Assembly (NCBI RefSeq): GCF_000332515.2
Contig: NZ_AOGZ02000014.1
Coordinates: 691,001-755,000 of the forward strand
Reading direction: 5' to 3'
From: Leptospira wolbachii serovar Codice str. CDC
GTDB lineage: Bacteria; Spirochaetota; Leptospiria; Leptospirales; Leptospiraceae
DNA length: 64,000 nucleotides
The position numbers were made by a program, and so were the translations under genes. The notes under the pieces are model-generated. The model searched no databases and was not told where the DNA came from. It was given only the letters and a program-made list of their open reading frames with translations. Positions 17,598 through 26,246 of this stretch are shown here, piece by piece (the first letter of the stretch is position 1; every line of letters begins with the position of its first letter).

Positions 17598-19708
17598 TCC
17601 TTATTTAAATACTTTATCAAACTAACTTGATTGCCGCGATCGTTGTATTCAATTCGATTGAATACAGATTTTGTCATAAGAATTCCACGCCCATGTTGTT
17701 GGTGTGCTTCATTCATTTCCTCGATCGTTTTTTCCATCTGTTTTTTATGATCGAATCCACGGCCTTCATCGGTGATACGGTAAGCCACATACTCTCTTGT
17801 GAAAGAATATTCAATTTTTACTCTCTTTTGGCTATATCTTGGATCTTCTTGTCGTTTTTGTAAAAACTCTAGATAATTGCCTTCTAAAAGAGCCTTGGAC
17901 TTCTCTTCAAAGCTGATATTCAAATTTCCATGTTCTACCGCATTGATAATAATTTCACGGATCGATGATCTAACTTCCGTTTGCTCCACATTGGAAAGGT
18001 ACTTTGCAAGTTGCGAGGTGATTTTCTGAGATACGAGTTCTGCATTTCTCAAATAATTATTCATAGAAAGTTCAATTTTTTCTGATTCGATAAGTTGGAT
18101 GATAGTATCCTCATTTTGGGAAGACATGGTTACAAGTACTTCCCTGGTTTCATCGAAGTCGATGTACTGTAGTCTACAATACATTTCTTTGGGTTCCTTT
18201 ACATACTTTTGTTCGAATTCCGTTTTGAAATTCACAATAGAACCTGTCATTTTTAGATCGGTAAGTTTATCATTCACATACATGACATTATAGTCAGAAC
18301 TTTGATCGCGGCCAGTGTATAGGAACTCTGTGATTTTTTTTCCACGTAAATCATCCAACCGAAATCCCATGTGTTTGGAAAGGGCTCTGTTTGCATTGAT
18401 GATTTCGAAATTTTCGTTCATCATAAGAATGACTTCATCTGAACCTTGGAAAATTTCTCGAAAACGTTTTTCTGACTCTTCAATCTTTAATTTGGCATGA
18501 GACAATTCTCTAATATGTTCCCGAAGGCTACGGGTTAGGAAGTTGATTCGATCTGCAAGTCCCAGGGATAACAAAATGGTTTGTAAGGCGGTACCAATTT
18601 GGATGGTCCAACGAGTGATTTGATTGTCTGGCAAAAACCCCAAACTCTTCAATGAATACAAAACTACACCCAAAAGAAAAAAAGACCACGAAATTAAATA
18701 ATAACGTGCTGTTCTCACATTGGTAAAGTATGTGGAAGTACCACTAAAGACCATAATCAGAGCCGATGGAACAGTAAGTAAAATCGAAATGATCATGGCA
18801 ATTCGATAATGCAAAAAGAAAGTAATCCCAGAGAAGAGAAAGAGAATTCCCGCCCAAACCCACATCAATTTAGAAATCTTTGGCAAATGTTTTTTTAAAC
18901 TGAGATAGTTGTTGGTAAAAGAGATTCCTGCAATACAGGAAACACAAATAAAGAATGGAAGCGAATAATTTCCCCAGAAAATCCAATTGGGCCAAAGGTA
19001 TTGAAATGCAAACCCGTTGTTAATTAGGTGGAAGAAAAAAATGGAACTGATAAAAAATAGATAAAAAAGATAACTTTTTTCATAAGTAAAGATATAGATG
19101 AAAAAGTTATAGGCGATCATTACAAATAAAATTCCGTAAAATAATCCAAAAATCATCTGCTCTTTGTTTAGTTGGTCATAAAACTCTCGTTCAGTCCAGA
19201 TGACAAGAGTTAGTGGAACTGTAGACTCGGATTGGATTCGCAAATAATAAATGGAAACAGATCCTGGAAGGGTTTCTAAAGGAAAAACAGGATTTCGATA
19301 ATCCAGATTCCTTTCCGAAAACGGATGGATATCCCCCAGATTGCGAATCAAAGTTTTGGGTAAAGAGTTTCCGTAAATTTGAACCTCATCCAAAAGAGGA
19401 AAATCATACACCAAATTCCAACGAATCAAATCTTCGGTAGGATTTTTTACTTCGAAACGAACCCAAAAAGTAGATTTGGTAAAACCCAAATTGGGGGAAG
19501 GGATTTTTCGAAATTGAGAATCTAAGGACCCACTAGTAATACTTTTTTCTGAAAGGGATTGGTCCTTGTCCTCCAAAACAAAGACTTCTTGCCAGATAGG
19601 TTTACCTAGGACTTGGGTATGAAGGGAAATCGCAGATTCCGATAACAAAATCCCTGGCAAAAATACGAGAAGGATAAGAAAAAAATATTTTACATGCCGG
19701 AAAAACAA
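17594..19708 (-). CDS. 7TMR-DISM sensor with PAS and RsbW-like ATPase domain
   Basis: A 704-residue membrane receptor. A signal peptide (about 1-23) is followed by a periplasmic jelly-roll-like 7TMR-DISMED2 domain (about 30-165; NLVYDFPLLDEVQIYG is typical), seven membrane helices (about 185-395), a short coil and a PAS domain (about 425-540). The C-terminal ATP-binding domain has EIIINAVEHGN (N box), DEGRGFD (G1) and GRGI (G2). This is the anti-sigma/RsbW kinase type, not a histidine kinase: no phospho-accepting His box is seen. It may phosphorylate an antagonist protein elsewhere. The start is TTG with GGGAG ten bases before it. Confidence 0.85.
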   Translation of the reverse strand: MFFRHVKYFFLILLVFLPGILLSESAISLHTQVLGKPIWQEVFVLEDKDQSLSEKSITSGSLDSQFRKIPSPNLGFTKSTFWVRFEVKNPTEDLIRWNLVYDFPLLDEVQIYGNSLPKTLIRNLGDIHPFSERNLDYRNPVFPLETLPGSVSIYYLRIQSESTVPLTLVIWTEREFYDQLNKEQMIFGLFYGILFVMIAYNFFIYIFTYEKSYLFYLFFISSIFFFHLINNGFAFQYLWPNWIFWGNYSLPFFICVSCIAGISFTNNYLSLKKHLPKISKLMWVWAGILFLFSGITFFLHYRIAMIISILLTVPSALIMVFSGTSTYFTNVRTARYYLISWSFFLLGVVLYSLKSLGFLPDNQITRWTIQIGTALQTILLSLGLADRINFLTRSLREHIRELSHAKLKIEESEKRFREIFQGSDEVILMMNENFEIINANRALSKHMGFRLDDLRGKKITEFLYTGRDQSSDYNVMYVNDKLTDLKMTGSIVNFKTEFEQKYVKEPKEMYCRLQYIDFDETREVLVTMSSQNEDTIIQLIESEKIELSMNNYLRNAELVSQKITSQLAKYLSNVEQTEVRSSIREIIINAVEHGNLNISFEEKSKALLEGNYLEFLQKRQEDPRYSQKRVKIEYSFTREYVAYRITDEGRGFDHKKQMEKTIEEMNEAHQQHGRGILMTKSVFNRIEYNDRGNQVSLIKYLNKD

Positions 19709-19813
19709 AGGTAATGATCTCCCAATTCGCTTAAAAAGACAAAGTTACTAAATTGCATTTTTCTAATTTTTCTAGCCTTTTTTGTTTCTAATGTTAAAAT
19801 AGGGGAAAGTTCT

Positions 19814-21190
19814 ATGAATCGAAAACGTTTCCTACAAAAGATAAGTGCTGTTACCTTAGGCGCAGGGTTGATCCTCCCTAAAAAATCATTCGGACAAACC
19901 ACAACAACGACGATAGCGGAAATCAAACCGAAGTTTAGCAGTGGCAAAAAAGCCATTGTTCTTGGCGGTGGACTCTCTGGTCTCTACTCTGCCTATCTAT
20001 TAAAACAAACTGGTTATGATGTCACCATCATTGAACGCGGGGATAAGTTGGGTGGTCGGATTGCCACCTACGAAAACCCCGAACTTGGAATCTTACAAGA
20101 TTTAGGTGGTGAGTGGATCGGCGAAGGTCAATCAGATATTAAAAGTCTGGTAAAACAATTAAACTTGGATTTGGTATCTTCCAATATTGCCGAACGTTTT
20201 TCACTTCAAAAATCTAATAGTGATCTATTAAAAATTTCAGCCTCTTCCATTGACACCTTAGACAAAGTCATCGATCTGCATAAGTCTTTAGGTAATACAC
20301 AAAAACAAGGTTTAGATAAAATCAACTTTTCATCTTATGCGCGTTACCAAGGTTTAACAGAAGAAGAAATTCGTTCCATGAACGATCTTTATCGAGTGAT
20401 CCTCGGAGCCGATCTCAATCAAATCTCCAGCGAATCTGTATTAGATGATCTTTCTGCTCTACAATCGGCTCTCAAACCCAAGTTCCAAGTACGTGGAGGG
20501 GCGGAACGAATTATTAAAGAACTCGCAAACTCCCTTCGAAACCAGGAATTGATTTTAGGGGAAACTGTCACAAAAGTCTCTCAACAAAAGAACCAAGTCA
20601 CTGTAGACTTATCTTCAGGAAGATCTGTGAAAGGAAGTTTGATCATTTGTTCCCTTCCTGCTGCGGCAGTTCTGGATATTAAATGGACACCGGGGCTTCC
20701 GAAAGATTTGATTTACTCTGCATTACGGATGCAAACAGGAAAAATTTCCAAAAACTTAAGTTTGGTAAAATCAAAAGAGTCATTATCAAAACTCTTTCTT
20801 TCGACTAACACAGCCGCAGAAACTTTGTATGTGTCAGAATCTGCCATTGGATCCACTATAACGGCCGTTACTTCTATTTCTACAGGCGATCGAGCTTCTT
20901 TATTTGAAAAAGGAAGTGATCGTCAGAAAAAAAATCTAATGACAGCTTCTCTGGAAGAAGTTGGTGATTTAGAATTGATAGTCGAATCCCCATTTGTATT
21001 CCATAGTTTCCAAAAAACCACTGGACGCGCAGGATTTGTTTCCTTATTCCCACCTGGAAGTTTTGGAATTAAAGATGTTTGGGCAGAACCTTTTGAAAGA
21101 GTATTTTTTGCAGGAGAACATTTGGCTTTCCATACAGGAAGTATGGACTCAGCTGTTGCCTCCGCAATCCAAGCCGTCAGCAAAACGTAA
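19814..21190 (+). CDS. Tat-exported FAD-dependent amine oxidase
   Basis: A 458-residue flavoprotein of the monoamine oxidase/protoporphyrinogen oxidase superfamily. The dinucleotide-binding motif VLGGGLSGLYSAYLLKQTG is followed by VTIIERGDKLGGRI, and the C-terminal FAD motif reads RVFFAGEHLAFHTGSMDSAV. The N-terminus, MNRKRFLQK with a hydrophobic stretch ending in KSFG-Q, looks like a twin-arginine signal in which the first Arg is followed by Lys (RKRFLQK), so a folded flavoprotein may be exported. A good ribosome site (GGGGAAAG) precedes the ATG. The substrate is unknown. Confidence 0.82.
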   Translation: MNRKRFLQKISAVTLGAGLILPKKSFGQTTTTTIAEIKPKFSSGKKAIVLGGGLSGLYSAYLLKQTGYDVTIIERGDKLGGRIATYENPELGILQDLGGEWIGEGQSDIKSLVKQLNLDLVSSNIAERFSLQKSNSDLLKISASSIDTLDKVIDLHKSLGNTQKQGLDKINFSSYARYQGLTEEEIRSMNDLYRVILGADLNQISSESVLDDLSALQSALKPKFQVRGGAERIIKELANSLRNQELILGETVTKVSQQKNQVTVDLSSGRSVKGSLIICSLPAAAVLDIKWTPGLPKDLIYSALRMQTGKISKNLSLVKSKESLSKLFLSTNTAAETLYVSESAIGSTITAVTSISTGDRASLFEKGSDRQKKNLMTASLEEVGDLELIVESPFVFHSFQKTTGRAGFVSLFPPGSFGIKDVWAEPFERVFFAGEHLAFHTGSMDSAVASAIQAVSKT

Positions 21191-21192
21191 AT

Positions 21193-22305
21193 CTATTTAA
21201 TTTTTAATCCGAAGAGAAACCGAAGAAGTTTTATCTTTCGGATTAAAAATTCATACAAGATAAAACTGACACAGATTACAAGAAGGATATGGGAAATAAA
21301 TTTTAACCATATCCCCCACTCCATATCCCTCACCCAATAAGCATAAAACAATGATATAGGATGGTGGACCAAGTAGATAGGAAGACTAGCTTCAATTATA
21401 TAGGACCCCAACTTTCCATCTTTGTTTCCAAACGATTGAAATAGCGAAACAAGGAAACTTGTCCATAAAAACGGGGCAAGAACCCATAAAAATATATGTA
21501 GAGCCCTCACCCAAACATTCACATACTGAAAGTAAATCCAAAGTGGATCTTCAATTTCCAATTCCTTAAAGACTAAATAAACGAACACAGCCCAAACAAA
21601 TACAGCCAATATTTTATACCTGGAATGGCCTTTGGGTAAAAGAATACTTCTCCAATGAAAACAAAAAACTCCCGAAAGAAAAAAGGAAAATTGGAATATA
21701 AAGGTAAGTTTAAAAATCCCGTAATAGGATTCTCCTTTGGAAACTTGAGTATGGCATAGAAAAACAAAAAGAAAACAAAAACTAACAAGCGCTACATACC
21801 TCAAGAATCCTCTTGGAATTTGATCCCAAAGTTTCATCGTAAAAAAAGATTTGGGGATCAAACTATATAAGATACTAAAACAAAACAAATCTACAAGAAA
21901 CCAAATATGAGAGTGTTGGAAATGATCCTTGGTGAAAAAATAATCGAAAAAGGGAATGATTTCCAACCGAGGAGTTTTGATCTTTTCAGTAAGATAGTAT
22001 TGGATGGGTGCAAGAAAAAGCAGTCCAAAGATTGTAGGAATAAGGACTCGTTTAAACCTTGCTTCCAAATAAAAACTTCTCCCTTTTTTTTCCCAAACCA
22101 TTGCAGAAAAAAAACCGGAAATCATGTAAAACATGGGCATCCGATAACTATGGATCCAATAACAAAAATAAGAAAGAACCTCACTACGATCCTCGTCCTG
22201 GATGGCGTATTTGATATCCGTGGCATAAACAATGGCTGCATGGAATACAATTCCGAGTAAAAGGGCAAAGGATCTTAAATTGTCTAGGTAAACGAGTCTT
22301 CCCAT
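21193..22305 (-). CDS. Acyltransferase-3 family membrane protein
   Basis: A 370-residue integral membrane O-acyltransferase with about ten helices. It opens MGRLVYLDNLRSFALLLGIVFHAA, containing the conserved DxLR and HAA elements of the Acyltransferase_3/OpgC family, which transfer acyl groups to sugars of the envelope. The target glycan is not identifiable. It converges on the amine oxidase gene with only two bases between the stops. Confidence 0.88.
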   Translation of the reverse strand: MGRLVYLDNLRSFALLLGIVFHAAIVYATDIKYAIQDEDRSEVLSYFCYWIHSYRMPMFYMISGFFSAMVWEKKGRSFYLEARFKRVLIPTIFGLLFLAPIQYYLTEKIKTPRLEIIPFFDYFFTKDHFQHSHIWFLVDLFCFSILYSLIPKSFFTMKLWDQIPRGFLRYVALVSFCFLFVFLCHTQVSKGESYYGIFKLTFIFQFSFFLSGVFCFHWRSILLPKGHSRYKILAVFVWAVFVYLVFKELEIEDPLWIYFQYVNVWVRALHIFLWVLAPFLWTSFLVSLFQSFGNKDGKLGSYIIEASLPIYLVHHPISLFYAYWVRDMEWGIWLKFISHILLVICVSFILYEFLIRKIKLLRFLFGLKIK

Positions 22306-22354
22306 TCCTCCATCTTTTTCTTGACGAAGAGAAAAAAACAGATTTTTTTAAACT

Positions 22355-22648
22355 ATGACGGATACACCTTCCGATTCGTTTTTTTCCGATGTTAGCGATG
22401 AAGAAATTGCTCGGGAAAGAAGGAAAGCCAAAGAACTAAAAAACAGCGCCTGGTGGAAAAACAAACGTTCTTCTGGAATCTGCCATTATTGTGGGAAAAA
22501 ATTCAAAGTAGAAGAAATCACAATGGACCACCTAATTCCCCTTATTCGAGGTGGAAAGTCTGTGAAAGGTAATTTAGTTCCCGCTTGTAAAGAGTGTAAT
22601 TTTAAGAAAAAACATAGTCTTCCTTTTGAGAAGGAGTTCTTTTCCTAA
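22355..22648 (+). CDS. HNH endonuclease-domain protein
   Basis: A 97-residue protein whose C-terminal half is a stand-alone HNH nuclease with a structural zinc site. CHYCGKKF supplies the first CxxC, MDHLIPLIRGG the catalytic DH, KGNLVPACKECN the Asn and the second CxxC. The N-terminal 40 residues are charged. Its stop and the next start share one base (TAATG), so the two are co-translated. Such small HNH proteins occur widely in bacterial chromosomes and need not mark a mobile element. Confidence 0.88.
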   Translation: MTDTPSDSFFSDVSDEEIARERRKAKELKNSAWWKNKRSSGICHYCGKKFKVEEITMDHLIPLIRGGKSVKGNLVPACKECNFKKKHSLPFEKEFFS

Positions 22649-23013
22649 TGGACATGAAAGATTTGGGATTCCAAGGGGATGACTTTCTTCCCAGTCGGGC
22701 CACCGAAGAAATCGATCTCGTAGACGAGAAGGGAAACAGTTACCAATGGGAAGTGTTTTACTCCTTTTCACAAATGGGAAATGACTACCTTGTTTTCCTA
22801 CCCGCCACAGAACAAGAGTTCCAGTTTGTCAATGTAGAGATAGATGATCCAGATTCCGATGTTCCCGGATACATTGTGATGCGAATTGGTCAAGACGAGT
22901 CTGGGGAAGAAATCTTAGAAGAGATCTTAGATGAGGATGAACTAGAAGAAATTCGCGAATATGTAGAGGATGAAATTGGTCTTTTGGGACAATTTCTTAA
23001 CCGGGAGGAATGA
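22648..23013 (+). CDS. DUF1292-like acidic protein
   Basis: A 121-residue, strongly acidic cytoplasmic protein. The pattern IDLVDEKGNSYQWEVFYSF, then YLVFLPA and a C-terminal EEILDEDELEEIREYVEDE resembles DUF1292, the YrzB family of Firmicutes, whose function is unknown. It is coupled to the HNH gene before it. The last 17 bases overlap the convergent MaoC gene. Confidence 0.7.
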   Translation: MDMKDLGFQGDDFLPSRATEEIDLVDEKGNSYQWEVFYSFSQMGNDYLVFLPATEQEFQFVNVEIDDPDSDVPGYIVMRIGQDESGEEILEEILDEDELEEIREYVEDEIGLLGQFLNREE

Positions 23014-23419
23014 CAAGAGTTTCCCCTTTACTTACCACTTCCGATTTCTGATTGGTCCAAACAATTTTCATTTTTACAGCCTTAAGCCGTTCCACTTTTT
23101 CCACAACCTCCACCAAACAAGTGATTGTATCTCCAAAATAAACAGGTTTTCTAAATTTGGTTGTGGTTTCTAAAGCAACAGTCCCAAGACCAGGTAACTT
23201 CATTCCAAGAACGGGTGCGAGCAGTGATGCGGCAAGCCCCCCATGTGCAATCCTTGTTCCAAAACTTGTAGTTTTTGCATATTCTTCATCTACATGCAGA
23301 GGATTAAAATCACCACTGATACCAGCAAACAAATACACATCAGTTTCAGTGATTGTTTTTGTAAAGGATGCGGAATCTCCAATTTGGATTTCTAAAAAAC
23401 TTTTACCCTTTTGATACAT
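22997..23419 (-). CDS. MaoC-type (R)-enoyl-CoA hydratase
   Basis: A 140-residue hotdog-fold hydratase. The catalytic Asp and His are in AGISGDFNPLHVDEEYA, the signature of (R)-specific enoyl-CoA hydratases (PhaJ type), and FGTRIAHGGLAASLL forms the following helix. It hydrates enoyl-CoA to (R)-3-hydroxyacyl-CoA. It is the last gene of the minus-strand acyl-CoA operon, and its start overlaps the end of the sensor kinase gene by 17 bases. Confidence 0.88.
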   Translation of the reverse strand: MYQKGKSFLEIQIGDSASFTKTITETDVYLFAGISGDFNPLHVDEEYAKTTSFGTRIAHGGLAASLLAPVLGMKLPGLGTVALETTTKFRKPVYFGDTITCLVEVVEKVERLKAVKMKIVWTNQKSEVVSKGETLVIPPG

Positions 23420-24668
23420 TCAAATCGTCCTTAGGAATTACTTTTTTGGGTGAGAAGGCAAAATGATAGAACACACCTTCGTTGGGCGAGGATGAACACT
23501 CCACCTCACGACCGTTCATCTGACTGCATAGGGAAAATATAACGGATAATCCGATGGATTCTGCCTTTCGATAATTCAGTTCCGGTGGAAAACCAACACC
23601 ATTGTCCCTGTATTTTAATTCGTAATTGAATTTATCAGTAACTATAAAATCTATTTTAATCAAAGCATCTGTTTTACCACCAACAAAAGCATGTCGAAAA
23701 CTATTAGTTAACATTTCCGTGATCATAAGCCCCATCGGAATCGCATCCACGATGTTAAATTCTAATTGTTGAATATCCAATTCAATGAGGATATCTGTCC
23801 TCATATACATAAGTTTTATGTTTTCCACAAGACTTGTGATATAGTCTACAGAGCTTAGGCCTGATAAGTTTTTGCTACTATATAGTTTTTCGTGAACGAG
23901 TGCAATCGCTTTGATACGAACAATACTCTGTTCTAAAATATCAGCCGTTTCTGGGGGAGAAGAATAAACTTGAAGTTGTAAAAAAGAAATAACAACGGCC
24001 AAGTTATTTTTCACACGGTGGTGAACTTCTGTGAGTAAGGTTTCGTTTTCTCGCAAAGATTGTTCGAGTTTGGATTGGTTTTCCATATAACTAGTCATAT
24101 CCGTTATGACTGCCACTGCCTTATTGGCACTTCCCTCTTTGGTTGGAATGAAGAGTCGATGTTCCAAAGCCCATTTAATTTTACCATCCAACCTACGGAT
24201 TCGATACAAAAGACCTGTGTGGTTTTCTCGCAGTTGGTTCATCCAGATATTGGTCATTCGTTCTCTATCGGATTCGTGGACACGTTCGATTAAAAGTTCA
24301 GGATGTGTGTGAATATCCTTTGTTGGAATATCAAAAAGCCTGGAGACTTGTTCACTTAAAAAATCAATTTTCCAAGTATCTAAATTGAATACGATGACAG
24401 CGTCTTCAATTCGTTCCAAAATGACTTGGAAAAGTTGGTCAGACTCGATTTTTTCAAATAACACACGTTTTTGTCTTTGTAATTCTCGAACCAAAAGAAC
24501 AAAAATAATCACTGCAGATACAGTTACAAATCCCCATCCTTTAAGACTTTGAATTTCACGGATATCCTCGGGTGATTGGAAAATAAGAGAGATTGTATAA
24601 TCTGAAAAATATATCCAGACATAGCCGAATAACAAATAGAAAAATGCTATTCGGCCAGCCGCTTTCAT
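23403..24668 (-). CDS. HisKA_2 (HWE-like) sensor histidine kinase
   Basis: A 421-residue kinase. Two N-terminal membrane helices (about 7-28 and 46-62) are followed by a PAS domain (about 75-200), then the HisKA_2 phospho-acceptor region LLTEVHHRVKNNLAVVISFLQLQ (His near 222) and an ATPase domain with MITEMLTNSFRHAF (N box) and DNGVGFPPEL (G1). It lies inside an operon of acyl-CoA metabolism, three bases after the acyl-CoA dehydrogenase gene and overlapping the MaoC gene. No receiver is encoded beside it, so its partner is elsewhere. Confidence 0.9.
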   Translation of the reverse strand: MKAAGRIAFFYLLFGYVWIYFSDYTISLIFQSPEDIREIQSLKGWGFVTVSAVIIFVLLVRELQRQKRVLFEKIESDQLFQVILERIEDAVIVFNLDTWKIDFLSEQVSRLFDIPTKDIHTHPELLIERVHESDRERMTNIWMNQLRENHTGLLYRIRRLDGKIKWALEHRLFIPTKEGSANKAVAVITDMTSYMENQSKLEQSLRENETLLTEVHHRVKNNLAVVISFLQLQVYSSPPETADILEQSIVRIKAIALVHEKLYSSKNLSGLSSVDYITSLVENIKLMYMRTDILIELDIQQLEFNIVDAIPMGLMITEMLTNSFRHAFVGGKTDALIKIDFIVTDKFNYELKYRDNGVGFPPELNYRKAESIGLSVIFSLCSQMNGREVECSSSPNEGVFYHFAFSPKKVIPKDDLNVSKG

Positions 24669-24671
24669 TGA

Positions 24672-26246
24672 TTACAAAAGTTCCTGAAGAGATTGGAAGC
24701 GAGTATGCACTATTTCTTCAATAGAATTCCCCAATTGGGAATAATGTTCCCACAATCGGGTGAGTTCGGAAGGAACATAGTTTGAAAGTCTACTGAAGGA
24801 CATAAGATACTTCCCCACAAGATAATACGAAAGTAACTTTCGATCCATCAATTTTTCATCGAGAGAATAGTATTCTGAAGATTTATGTGTATCGATTTCC
24901 GACAAAGAAAGAATTACAAAAATGGACAAAACGTCTGCAAAGGCAAATTCAACCGATTGTAACTTTTTACGATTAGGTTCTGTATCCATAGCAAGGATAA
25001 TATCGAAGAGTACATTTTGAATTTTATCGGTGAGTGTTGACTCTTTTTCCAATTTTGCGAATTCTTTTTGAAACTTCTCTTTTCCTGAATATAAGGAAGA
25101 AATGATAGACCTTTGGATTTCGCTTGTTCCTCCACCGATAGTTCCCAACTTCACATCTCGGTAAAATCGTTCTACGGAATACTCTTTCATGTATCCATAA
25201 CCACCAAAGAGTTGGACAGAATCCTTGGCCACATCCTCTGCAATTTCTGAAGTAATGAGTTTTCCCAGACTGCTTTCCAGGGGTGAGGGAACACCACGAT
25301 CTTTTCGTTCTGCCACCCAATAAATTAACCTTCTGGCAGCTTGGATGTAGACCCAGTTCCGAACCAAAATATCACGCATCCCATAAAAACTAGAAATGGG
25401 TTTTCCAAATTGCACTCTTTCGTTGGCATAACGAAGGCCTTTACGAAAACAAAATTCCATGGCACCCGCAAGACCCGCAACAAATACAGTGCGTTCCCAT
25501 TCCAAGGTTTCTTTACCAATTCGCATAAATCCCGTATTCATGGGACCAAGCAGATTTTCTTTGGGAATGACCATATCTTCAAACACGAGTTCTGCGGTCA
25601 TAGAAGTATGGTGTCCTAATTTTTTTAAGATCTTACTTACTTTAAAACCAGGTGTATTACTTTCTACGATGAAAGCAGAGATCCCCATTGGCCCTCTTCC
25701 TTTTTCGGAAGTTCTCGCCATAACAACAAACACCTGTCCTACGGGACCATTGGTGATGTACATTTTTGTTCCGTTTAATTTCCATCCTCCTTCTACCTCT
25801 TCTGCTTTTGTTAATAGCGAGGCGGCATCAGATCCGGAAGCAGGTTCTGTTAACGCAAATCCTGCCATCCATTCCCCTGTAGAAAGTTTAGGAAGGTATT
25901 TGGATTTTTGTTCTTTGGTTCCTTGGAAAATAATAGGCATAGTGCCTATTACTAAATGGGCAACCCAGGAAAGTCCCATTCCCCCATCCAAACTTCCTGA
26001 TGCAAACGCATCTGTTGCAATCGAACATTGTAAACAACTAGCACCTTCCCCACCATATTCCGATGGGATCGTGAGTCCAGTGAGACCAGCTTTGCTAAAT
26101 TCTTTCCATAAATCGTCTGACCAAATTTCTTTTTCGTCCCTTTCTTCTGCAGAGGGAAATACTTTGTCTTCCGAAAATTGGAATACTGTATTGTAAAAAC
26201 TTCTTTCCTCCTCATTCAGATAGGGATTCAGTTTCGGGTGTATCAT
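24672..26246 (-). CDS. Acyl-CoA dehydrogenase
   Basis: A 524-residue FAD enzyme that makes the alpha-beta double bond in acyl-CoA. FALTEPASGSDAASL and YITNGPVGQVFVVMARTSE form the FAD/substrate region. The C-terminal domain has QLFGGYGYMKEYSVERFYRD and IGGGTSEIQRSI. A further C-terminal extension of about 130 residues makes it longer than the usual 380-400, as in very-long-chain types. Electrons would go to the ETF encoded at 4.2-5.9 kb. Its start overlaps the ligase stop by four bases (ATGA). Confidence 0.92.
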   Translation of the reverse strand: MIHPKLNPYLNEEERSFYNTVFQFSEDKVFPSAEERDEKEIWSDDLWKEFSKAGLTGLTIPSEYGGEGASCLQCSIATDAFASGSLDGGMGLSWVAHLVIGTMPIIFQGTKEQKSKYLPKLSTGEWMAGFALTEPASGSDAASLLTKAEEVEGGWKLNGTKMYITNGPVGQVFVVMARTSEKGRGPMGISAFIVESNTPGFKVSKILKKLGHHTSMTAELVFEDMVIPKENLLGPMNTGFMRIGKETLEWERTVFVAGLAGAMEFCFRKGLRYANERVQFGKPISSFYGMRDILVRNWVYIQAARRLIYWVAERKDRGVPSPLESSLGKLITSEIAEDVAKDSVQLFGGYGYMKEYSVERFYRDVKLGTIGGGTSEIQRSIISSLYSGKEKFQKEFAKLEKESTLTDKIQNVLFDIILAMDTEPNRKKLQSVEFAFADVLSIFVILSLSEIDTHKSSEYYSLDEKLMDRKLLSYYLVGKYLMSFSRLSNYVPSELTRLWEHYSQLGNSIEEIVHTRFQSLQELL

